8,513 nt of DNA, taken from the NCBI GenBank assembly GCA_018334775.1, contig JAGXLJ010000037.1, positions 1-8,513 on the forward strand, read 5' to 3'. Source of the DNA: Halodesulfurarchaeum sp. (GTDB lineage Archaea > Halobacteriota > Halobacteria > Halobacteriales > Halobacteriaceae). The number at the start of each line of letters is the position of its first letter. Within the stretch, counting starts at the first letter, position 1. The notes below the pieces were generated by a model, which did no database searches, was not told the DNA's origin, and saw only the letters and a program-made list of their open reading frames with translations. Position numbers and translations under genes: made by a program. This document shows positions 1-4,259 of the stretch, piece after piece.

Positions 1-351
1 GAGGACCTCGTCGCCGGCCCGAACCGCCTCGTCGACCGCTTTCACGAACTTCGCAAAGACGTTTTTCCCGTCCCTGACAAAGGGTTCGCTTTCGTCACCG
101 ACTATCACCCGATAGGCTGCTGGGTCCAGGACCGTGGCGAGTTGTCGCCCGCCTTCCAGACCCAGTGTAAATCGGCCATCGGTCCCGAGAGTCACGAGCC
201 GTCCCCCCTCCCGAAGCACCTGTCGTGGCCGGCCGGATGCAGATCGGTGAACCGCCAGATCCACGTCCTCCGGAAAGAGGGCTTCGCCCGCGCCCGACCC
301 AAACTGATAATCGGCGATGGTGCGAAGCTGGGCCATCGTCGTAGTCGTCAT
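1..351 (-). CDS. C2-PUA domain RNA-binding protein, 3' end outside window
   Basis: The reading frame is open from the ATG at 351 to the window edge (117 codons), so the C-terminus is missing. Residues 8-27 carry the IADYQFG..AG.ALFP signature of the C2 domain found in the C-terminal region of archaeal tRNA-guanine transglycosylase (archaeosine pathway). From about residue 80 a PUA fold begins, with YRVIV, then EPFVRDGKNVFAKFV (89-103) and GDEVL at the edge. PUA domains bind structured RNA such as tRNA or rRNA. The start shows no catalytic TGT domain, so this is a stand-alone C2-PUA protein of the kind found in archaea; its target RNA is not evident. A second in-frame ATG (residue 6, at 336) is an alternative start. 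It lies 55 bp downstream of the tandem UspA gene on the same strand and may be partly read through from it. The family call is firm; the precise function is unknown. Confidence 0.8.
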   Translation of the reverse strand, partial: MTTTTMAQLRTIADYQFGSGAGEALFPEDVDLAVHRSASGRPRQVLREGGRLVTLGTDGRFTLGLEGGRQLATVLDPAAYRVIVGDESEPFVRDGKNVFAKFVKAVDEAVRAGDEVL

Positions 352-374
352 TACGTCGGTGTGGGTCCCCGAGG

Positions 375-380
375 TGTTTA
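375..380 (-). promoter_or_regulatory. weak TATA-like element upstream of the C2-PUA gene
   Basis: On the minus strand TAAACA is centred about 27 nt before the ATG at 351. This is the spacing expected for a leaderless haloarchaeal transcript. The match to the TATA consensus is modest, and the gene could instead be read through from the UspA genes upstream. Confidence 0.3.
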
Positions 381-396
381 GCCGCTTCGAGTCTCT

Positions 397-419
397 CCCT
401 GAGCGGTCACCCTGAGCGG
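397..419. repeat. 10-bp tandem duplication across the end of the UspA gene
   Basis: CCCTGAGCGG occurs at 397-406 and again at 410-419, a period of 13 bp. The TGA stop of the tandem UspA gene (407-409, minus strand) lies between the copies. The codons for the last residues (R-S-G) are therefore repeated just beyond the stop. It is probably a small replication-slippage duplication with no evident function. Confidence 0.55.
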
Positions 420-1306
420 AAGAGCCGTTCCCAGATGGACCGGGCGGAGGGTCGCTCCGCCAGCAAGAGCGGCACGTCGAGTTCCTCGAATGCGGCAAGC
501 GTCGCCGATCCACGAACCACCCGCGAGAGGAGGCCGCGCTCTGTCGCACCCAGCATGATCAGGTCATACTCGCTGCTAACCTCTCGAATCACCGAGACTG
601 GAGATCCAGGTTCGACGAGATACGCAGCCTCCGAGAGCCCGTTGTCCGCGGCCCAGTCCTCCAGGAACGACCGCCCGGACTCCTCCATCCCCGGGTCGAC
701 GACGTGGAGCAACGAGACCTCCGCGTCGACGGTTTCCATCATCGCCTGTGCGACCTCAGCGGAAAGTTCCGATGAGCGACTACCTCTCGTCGGAATCAGT
801 ACCTCTCCCGGATCGATTTCCGTGCCATCCAGGACCAGGAAATCACAGGGGAGATCGTGAGTCAGTTCGTCGAGTGGGCCTTCTGCCCGACCACCGGCAA
901 ATCGAGCCCCACCGTACCCCATGACGACGGTATCCACATCGTTGGTTCGGGCCGCTTCGAACACTTCCGAGAGACCCCGATGAGAGAGAATAGTCCGAGT
1001 TTCGATCGGGACGTCAAATTCTTCGGCCTCAGCCACTGCCTTCTCGAGCAGTTGCTGGGAAGTCGAATCGATTCGGTCCCGATTCTGCGCGGCCGCTTGC
1101 AGTGAGGTCTGATCCGGAACGGTGATGATGTGAGTCGCCAGCACGCGACCCCCCTGGTGTTTTGCCAGGATACTCGCAAGCGTAATGAGGGCTCCCTCAG
1201 TCCGGGGATTCAGCACCGGAACCATAATGGTCGGGCCATCGCTCCCGGTCGGTGCAACTGCATTCGCAGTACCCACGACCCCCTCCGGGAGTTCCTCCTC
1301 GCTCAT
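407..1306 (-). CDS. Tandem UspA-domain protein (APC-transporter-tail-like)
   Basis: This 299-residue protein has two UspA-type nucleotide-binding alpha/beta domains, at about residues 25-160 and 165-285. In domain 1 the G-2X-G-9X-G motif is present at 130-143 (G130, G133, G143) but is followed by Pro rather than Ser/Thr. In domain 2 the first and last parts are kept (G253, then G266-S267) but the middle Gly is Glu256. ATP binding is therefore plausible but not assured. The VPDQTSL segment (63-69) and the LLAERP..RS..ERLF ending resemble the cytoplasmic tail that haloarchaeal APC amino-acid permeases carry behind their membrane part. Here no transmembrane segments are present, so it is a soluble, stand-alone version. 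It overlaps the upstream single UspA gene by ATGA (1303-1306), which suggests coupled translation and perhaps a shared complex. A role in sensing nucleotide or stress state, or in regulating a transporter, is inference only. Confidence 0.85.
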   Translation of the reverse strand: MSEEELPEGVVGTANAVAPTGSDGPTIMVPVLNPRTEGALITLASILAKHQGGRVLATHIITVPDQTSLQAAAQNRDRIDSTSQQLLEKAVAEAEEFDVPIETRTILSHRGLSEVFEAARTNDVDTVVMGYGGARFAGGRAEGPLDELTHDLPCDFLVLDGTEIDPGEVLIPTRGSRSSELSAEVAQAMMETVDAEVSLLHVVDPGMEESGRSFLEDWAADNGLSEAAYLVEPGSPVSVIREVSSEYDLIMLGATERGLLSRVVRGSATLAAFEELDVPLLLAERPSARSIWERLFRSG

Positions 1307-1740
1307 CCCTCAGTTTCGGCAGGCAACGCGATAACTGGTCGATCCGCGTTGGTAACCAACTTCAACGTCGTGTCTCCGGAGAGAAACTGAATGAGCCGAT
1401 TCCCGCCACGCGACTGGTACGCAATCGCACTCGCATCAACTTCCTCGGCGGCATCGAAAATAGCATTCACGAGGTTTCGTCGGTACTCGGTGTGATCGGA
1501 CGCGTCCGGGAACACCTCGCGAACCGCCGCGTAGGATTCCGCTGCGATTTCCTCGGACTGGGACACCGGTGTTTTATCCGGCACTCCTTCGCCTTTCTCC
1601 ACCACATGAAGGGCGGTCACGTGGGCCGGATCGTAGGGTTCGAGGGCCTTGGCCGTATTGATCGCATCCCTCTCATTGGCGACCGGGAGGAGCACGTTTT
1701 CCAGGACATCCCGATTCTCGCCGTCAGGCGGTCCGTTCAT
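1303..1740 (-). CDS. Single-domain universal stress protein (UspA family)
   Basis: The protein is 145 residues from the ATG at 1740. A TTG one codon upstream (1743) is possible, but the ATG fits the TATA spacing better. It forms one UspA domain: first strand NVLLPVANERDA (about 15-26), the ALHVVEKG strand-turn (about 44-51), and a C-terminal nucleotide-loop region around SRGGNRLIQFLSGD. In that loop the first Gly of the G-2X-G-9X-G motif is Gln and the final Ser/Thr is Asp, so ATP binding may be weak or absent. VEKGEGVPDKTP followed by SEEIA is, from memory, typical of the small Usp proteins encoded next to haloarchaeal APC permeases. It is the first gene of a two-gene operon with the tandem UspA gene (ATGA overlap). 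No permease lies in the window. Confidence 0.85.
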   Translation of the reverse strand: MNGPPDGENRDVLENVLLPVANERDAINTAKALEPYDPAHVTALHVVEKGEGVPDKTPVSQSEEIAAESYAAVREVFPDASDHTEYRRNLVNAIFDAAEEVDASAIAYQSRGGNRLIQFLSGDTTLKLVTNADRPVIALPAETEG

Positions 1741-1763
1741 CAATTACTCTTCGGTGCTCCTCC

Positions 1764-1776
1764 ATTAAAGAGTATA
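1764..1776 (-). promoter_or_regulatory. TATA box of the UspA pair
   Basis: Minus-strand TATACTCTTTAAT is centred about 28 nt upstream of the ATG at 1740. A leaderless or very short-leader transcript is the likely product. The position supports the ATG at 1740 as start. Confidence 0.55.
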
Positions 1777-1781
1777 GGAAT

Positions 1782-1795
1782 GCCGGCGAACCGGC
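1782..1795. other. Small GC hairpin between the NYN and UspA genes
   Basis: GCCGG, CGAA, CCGGC forms a 5-bp stem with a 4-nt loop, 32 nt beyond the stop of the NYN gene and just upstream of the UspA TATA box. It could be a weak 3'-end structure for the NYN transcript or part of a promoter-proximal operator. It is short enough to be chance in GC-rich DNA. Confidence 0.25.
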
Positions 1796-1826
1796 CTCCG
1801 AGCGGGCAGCAGTGGGCCCGTTCCGA

Positions 1827-2324
1827 TCAGAGCAGAAACGTCTCGGTCCGGTCGCCCAGATCGATAAAGGTGTCCGCGGCGTCCTTGAGTTCCTCGGCCG
1901 TCGAACTGTCAAAGGCCATCACCTCGACACGGACACCCTCGTGACGGAGATGAGAGACCAACCGGGAGAAGTCCCCATCTCCGGTACAAAGAACCACCGT
2001 ATCGACGTGATCCGCCAGGGTCACCGCGTCGAGACTCATCCCAACGTCCCAGTCGGCTTTTTTCGTCCCGTCCTGGAAGGTTTTGATGTCCTTGATCTTC
2101 GTCTCGAACCCGATATCTGACAGAGCCTCGAAGAAGGTTTCCTCTTCGGGTGAATCTGCCCGGATGACGTACGCGATCGCACGAGTGAGAATGCGGTCCT
2201 GGACGGCCTTCGAGAGCAACGCTGCGTAGTCGATGTTCTGGGAATGAAGACTCTGTGCGGAGTGATAGAGGTTCTGCGCGTCCGCGAGCACCGCCACGCG
2301 CTGGCCCGGGTGAATCGAAGTCAT
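1827..2324 (-). CDS. NYN/LabA-type PIN-like domain protein, putative RNase
   Basis: The protein is 165 residues from the ATG at 2324. An in-frame ATG 12 codons upstream exists, but its extra residues are basic and unlike the family, and the TATA box at 2349-2355 fits 2324. The fold is a single NYN domain, a PIN-like metal-dependent nuclease fold. The conserved acidic residues are D15 in ADAQN (14-18), D91 and D93 in KKADWDVGMSLD (88-99), D99, and D116/D118 in CTGDGDF (113-119). These residues normally coordinate Mg or Mn in RNA-cleaving relatives, and all are present, so activity is plausible. The DWDVGMSLD and TGDGDF motifs are those of the LabA-like group (DUF88). The substrate is unknown. 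It appears to be monocistronic with its own promoter. Confidence 0.88.
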   Translation of the reverse strand: MTSIHPGQRVAVLADAQNLYHSAQSLHSQNIDYAALLSKAVQDRILTRAIAYVIRADSPEEETFFEALSDIGFETKIKDIKTFQDGTKKADWDVGMSLDAVTLADHVDTVVLCTGDGDFSRLVSHLRHEGVRVEVMAFDSSTAEELKDAADTFIDLGDRTETFLL

Positions 2325-2348
2325 ACCTATTGTGACATTGCGGCGATT

Positions 2349-2355
2349 GTTAAAC
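2349..2355 (-). promoter_or_regulatory. TATA box of the NYN gene
   Basis: Minus-strand GTTTAAC is centred about 28 nt upstream of the ATG at 2324, in the 62-bp gap after the phosphoesterase gene. It supports a leaderless transcript and the choice of the downstream ATG. Confidence 0.55.
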
Positions 2356-2386
2356 CTCACCCTCCGGACCGGCTCTCACCGGCCAC

Positions 2387-3028
2387 TTACACCGAGGGGG
2401 TCTCGAACCGCTCGACGGAACGTGTCTCGGGGTCCAGTTCGTAATAGGACTTCCACGTGGGCGCGACAGTGATGACCCGGGTCCCGCGGACAGAGGTTTC
2501 TGTGTGTTGGTGGTGATGCCCGACAAGGCAGAGGTCCGGTTCGAGGACATCAAGAAGTTCGTCAATCGGGCCACAGCCGACACTGTATTCCTCACGAACG
2601 GGCGTTCCGTGGGGCGCTTCGTGAGTGAGGAGAACGTCCACCTCACCGACCCGTTTGAGGCGTTGAACGTCATTCCGAACGAAATGACGACGCCGATCCC
2701 CGCGGAGCGCGGAACGGGGTTTGTCGTACTGGGTTGGAGCGAAATTGCCAGACAAGCCGCCAATCGTGAGTCCCTGGACCTCGACCTCGTGACTGTCGAG
2801 CAGGCGGGCGTTTTTGACGTTCGAACTTCGGACCCGACCATGTCGCAACGCATCGATAACGTCGAAGTCCTCGTTGTTACCCGCGATGAAATACGTCTCG
2901 ACCGGGAGCTCGTAATAGAACAGATCACCGAGTTGGAGCGCCACGTCCGGGTCGGCGACTTCGTAAACCCGCTCGAGGACTCGGCGCCGTTCCGGAGTGT
3001 TCGCATGGGCGTCTCCAAAGACTAGCAT
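2387..3028 (-). CDS. Calcineurin-like metallophosphoesterase (YfcE/MJ0936-like)
   Basis: This is a 213-residue soluble phosphoesterase of the calcineurin-like superfamily. The metal-binding motifs appear in order: D6-x-H8 in FGDAH, G34-D35 in QLGDLF, G50-N51-N52-E53 (the usual GNHD/E, with Asn for His), H136 in LTHEAP, and G170-H171-H172-H173. All principal metal ligands are present. The length is close to small archaeal and bacterial YfcE-like enzymes, which hydrolyse phosphodiesters in vitro. The physiological substrate is unknown. A GTG lies one codon upstream (3031); ATG 3028 is preferred, and both fit the TATA-like box at 3054-3059. The gene diverges from the lysine operon, and the two promoters lie within about 40 bp of each other. 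Confidence 0.88.
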   Translation of the reverse strand: MLVFGDAHANTPERRRVLERVYEVADPDVALQLGDLFYYELPVETYFIAGNNEDFDVIDALRHGRVRSSNVKNARLLDSHEVEVQGLTIGGLSGNFAPTQYDKPRSALRGDRRRHFVRNDVQRLKRVGEVDVLLTHEAPHGTPVREEYSVGCGPIDELLDVLEPDLCLVGHHHQHTETSVRGTRVITVAPTWKSYYELDPETRSVERFETPSV

Positions 3029-3053
3029 CACAGTGGTCTATGAGCGGGGGTCA

Positions 3054-3059
3054 CAAAAG
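3054..3059 (-). promoter_or_regulatory. TATA-like element of the phosphoesterase gene
   Basis: Minus-strand CTTTTG is centred about 29 nt before the ATG at 3028. The match is moderate. It sits back-to-back with the candidate lysine operon promoter at 3091-3097, so a regulator bound in between could affect both directions. Confidence 0.4.
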
Positions 3060-3090
3060 ATGGACGACACGAGCAAGTAGGGCCACAACG

Positions 3091-3097
3091 ATTTTAA
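3091..3097 (+). promoter_or_regulatory. Candidate TATA box of the lysine operon
   Basis: ATTTTAA, preceded by CAACG as a possible BRE, is the best TATA-like match on this strand in the gap before dapA. A start 26-27 nt downstream would fall at about 3121. That leaves a 5' leader of about 245 nt before dapA, unusual for a haloarchaeal gene. The first transcribed bases would be the ATG of the leader frame at 3121. A weaker alternative is TTTTAC at 3172-3177, with a start near 3200. No TATA-like element is found about 27 nt before the dapA ATG, where the DNA is A/C-rich. Confidence 0.5.
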
Positions 3098-3105
3098 CCC
3101 TGGAC

Positions 3106-3121
3106 TGCAAGATTTCGTGCA
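3106..3121. promoter_or_regulatory. Imperfect palindrome over the predicted transcription start
   Basis: TGCAAG (3106-3111) and CGTGCA (3116-3121) are inverted repeats matching at 5 of 6 positions around the AT-rich centre ATTT. The element covers the region just upstream of and including the predicted start, where a repressor such as an Lrp/AsnC-family protein could act. The regulator is speculative, and a short palindrome like this can arise by chance. Confidence 0.25.
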
Positions 3122-3198
3122 TGACACTCGCTTCCGCAGGTCCAGACAGTTCGGTGGGGAGCGAGTTGCACTTTTACAGCAAACGTGGTCGAAAATAG
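3121..3198 (+). CDS. Candidate 25-codon leader peptide of the lysine operon
   Basis: The ATG at 3121 lies 26-27 nt after the TTTTAA box, exactly where a leaderless mRNA would begin. The frame encodes 25 residues and stops at TAG (3196-3198). Its last part reads H-F-Y-S-K-R-G-R-K-stop. Lys codons (both AAA) are at 3181-3183 and 3193-3195, the second directly before the stop. Lys is scarce in haloarchaeal proteins, so two in the last five codons ahead of a lysine operon is notable. By analogy with bacterial amino-acid leader peptides, ribosome stalling at these codons when lysyl-tRNA is short could change folding of the RNA downstream. Such control is not established for archaeal lysine operons as far as I know. 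The frame is too short to judge by coding bias, and chance cannot be excluded. Confidence 0.35.
   Translation: MTLASAGPDSSVGSELHFYSKRGRK
3126..3166 (+). promoter_or_regulatory. Hairpin inside the candidate leader frame
   Basis: Bases 3126-3135 pair with 3157-3166 in a 10-bp stem (nine Watson-Crick pairs and one G-U) around a 21-nt loop. It lies entirely within the leader reading frame, so a translating ribosome would open it. Its last two bases (3165-3166) overlap the 5' strand of the long-range helix 3165-3172/3303-3310, so the two structures compete slightly. Confidence 0.4.
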
Positions 3199-3310
3199 CA
3201 TGGCTCGTCGCGGGCACCAGTCCCGTTTCGGGCCGTTTTCGACAGCGTTCGTAGGGACTGGGCCGTGGGTTCTCGGGCTCCCGATCGCCAGTCCCCAACG
3301 ACAGTGCAAC
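3165..3310 (+). promoter_or_regulatory. Long-range 8-bp helix enclosing the dapA leader structures
   Basis: GTTGCACT (3165-3172) is the exact reverse complement of AGTGCAAC (3303-3310). In RNA this would close a 146-nt domain that contains the end of the leader frame and the alternative stems at 3217-3295, giving a riboswitch-like outline. The 5' strand covers codons 15-18 of the leader frame. A ribosome paused at the first Lys codon would probably cover it, while one at the terminal Lys codon or stop would leave it free. One 8-bp match in a region of this size can occur by chance. Confidence 0.3.
3217..3295 (+). promoter_or_regulatory. Candidate RNA switch: mutually exclusive stems before dapA
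   Basis: CCAGTCCC occurs at 3217-3224 and again at 3288-3295. Its reverse complement GGGACTGG lies between them at 3254-3261. The middle strand can pair with either flank, giving two exclusive 8-bp stems. When the downstream stem forms, 3222-3225 and 3229-3232 (CCCG, TTT, CGGG) are free to make a small hairpin followed by TTTT at 3236-3239, which vaguely recalls a terminator. A further small stem (TCGG 3273-3276 with CCGA 3281-3284) fits inside the downstream stem. This three-strand layout is typical of attenuators. Transcript folding and conservation are untested here. Confidence 0.4.
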
Positions 3311-3318
3311 AGTTCACC

Positions 3319-3359
3319 ACCAACCGACGACACGACTCCAACCAACCGAAACACGACCC
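3319..3359 (+). repeat. Imperfect direct repeat in the A/C-rich region before dapA
   Basis: ACCAACCGA occurs at 3319-3327 and 3341-3349. Each copy is followed, after 2 nt or 1 nt, by ACACGAC (3330-3336 and 3351-3357), giving two copies at a 22-nt period ending 6 nt before the dapA ATG. From 3296 to 3365 only about 13 of 70 bases are G or T, so this part of the mRNA should be unstructured. No Shine-Dalgarno sequence is visible. The repeats could be a translation-promoting segment or a binding site for an RNA-binding protein; neither is shown. Confidence 0.5.
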
Positions 3360-3365
3360 ACACCA

Positions 3366-4259
3366 ATGACACACGATCTGACAACCGGCGTTTATCCGGC
3401 CATGACGACGCCGTTCCTCGAAGACGGAAGTATCGATCACGAACAACTGGCCAGTGACGCGACACGACTCGAGTCCACCGGCGTCGACGGCCTCGTTCCG
3501 GTCGGTTCGACGGGTGAAAGTGCCACCCTGACGCACCAGGAACACGTCGACGTCGTGGAAACGGTCGTCGAGGCCGTCGACCTCCCAGTAATCGCTGGTG
3601 CAGGAAGTAATGCGACGCACGAGGCACTCGCGCTTTCACATGGTGCCAGGGATGCCGGAGCCGACGGCCTGCTCCTCATCTCACCGTACTACAACAAGCC
3701 CGAACCCGATGGAATGGAAGCCCACTACCGTGCCATCGCAAACGACGTGGACCTCCCACAAATCATCTACAACGTGCCCTCGCGAACGGGTCGCAACATC
3801 GCGGTCGAGACGGCCGCAAATCTCGCGAGCCACGAAAACATCGTCGGCTACAAGGCCGCAAGTGGGGACCTCAACCGAGTGAGCGAGGTTGCCCGGCGAA
3901 CGGCCGACGAGGAGTTCTCGGTGCTCTCGGGCGACGACGGGCTGACACTCCCCACCCTTTCGGTCGGCGGGACGGGGGTCATCACCGTGGCCGGGAACGT
4001 CGAACCCGAGCGGATGTCCGACCTGATCTGGAGCGCACTTGACGGTGACTGGGAACAGGCCCGAGCAGTCCACCGAGAACTTGCGCCCCTGTTCGACGTG
4101 CTCTTCTGTGAAACGAATCCGATTCCGGTCAAGGCCGCCATGGACATTCGCGGCTACGGGCCCGGTCGACTTCGCTCGCCGCTCTCGACGATTAGCCCCT
4201 CGAATCGGGCGGAGTTAGCATCGATCCTGGCAGACCTCGCGGAGGGGCAGTCCGCATGA
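3366..4259 (+). CDS. dapA: 4-hydroxy-tetrahydrodipicolinate synthase
   Basis: This is a 297-residue class I aldolase of the DapA/NAL family. It condenses pyruvate with aspartate semialdehyde, the first committed step to diaminopimelate and lysine, in the cytoplasm. Family landmarks are GSTGESATL (47-55, with T49 and E51 at the pyruvate site), Y108 in SPYYNKP, Y135 in IIYNVPSRTG, R140, and the Schiff-base lysine K163 in GYKAASGD. In E. coli the last motif reads IKEATG, so the Glu after Lys is Ala here. The length is normal for the family. It is the first gene of the dap operon, preceded by a long, possibly regulatory leader. Its stop overlaps the dapB start by ATGA. Other NAL-family aldolases look similar, but the operon context makes DapA close to certain. 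Confidence 0.97.
   Translation: MTHDLTTGVYPAMTTPFLEDGSIDHEQLASDATRLESTGVDGLVPVGSTGESATLTHQEHVDVVETVVEAVDLPVIAGAGSNATHEALALSHGARDAGADGLLLISPYYNKPEPDGMEAHYRAIANDVDLPQIIYNVPSRTGRNIAVETAANLASHENIVGYKAASGDLNRVSEVARRTADEEFSVLSGDDGLTLPTLSVGGTGVITVAGNVEPERMSDLIWSALDGDWEQARAVHRELAPLFDVLFCETNPIPVKAAMDIRGYGPGRLRSPLSTISPSNRAELASILADLAEGQSA

Noticed and set aside
435..860. Open frame of 141 codons on the plus strand opposite the tandem UspA gene
   Set aside because: It is Ser/Arg/Thr-rich, as expected for the complement of a GC-rich acidic gene, shows no domain, and the minus-strand frame is a clear UspA protein.
1252..1944. Long plus-strand frame (230 codons) crossing three minus-strand genes
   Set aside because: It is basic, has no recognisable motif, and runs through gene boundaries and promoters of well-supported minus-strand genes; it is a shadow of GC-rich coding.
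2324..2360. Upstream ATG giving a 12-residue longer NYN protein
   Set aside because: The extra residues are basic and unlike the family, and the upstream ATG would overlap the TATA box that fits the ATG at 2324.
2368..2386. CCGG-containing hairpin after the phosphoesterase stop as a terminator
   Set aside because: The stem is only 4-5 bp with a bulge and has no T-run after it, so it is too weak to call.
2350..3018. 222-codon minus-strand frame overlapping the metallophosphoesterase in another frame
   Set aside because: It is Ser/Arg/Thr-rich with no domain; the other frame holds every phosphoesterase motif.
3254..3295. Stem resembling a tRNA-like or other known small RNA
   Set aside because: No anticodon arm, T-loop GTTCRANNC sequence or correct arm spacing can be built around it; it is better read as part of the dapA leader.
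3121..3365. A known lysine riboswitch (L-box) in the dapA leader
   Set aside because: I cannot recognise the conserved five-helix core of the bacterial lysine riboswitch, and I am not aware of that class in archaea.
3094..3639. Minus-strand frames opposite the dapA leader and dapA 5' end (181 and 148 codons)
   Set aside because: They have Arg/Trp/Cys-rich composition unlike a haloarchaeal protein and overlap dapA coding, with no promoter or family signature.
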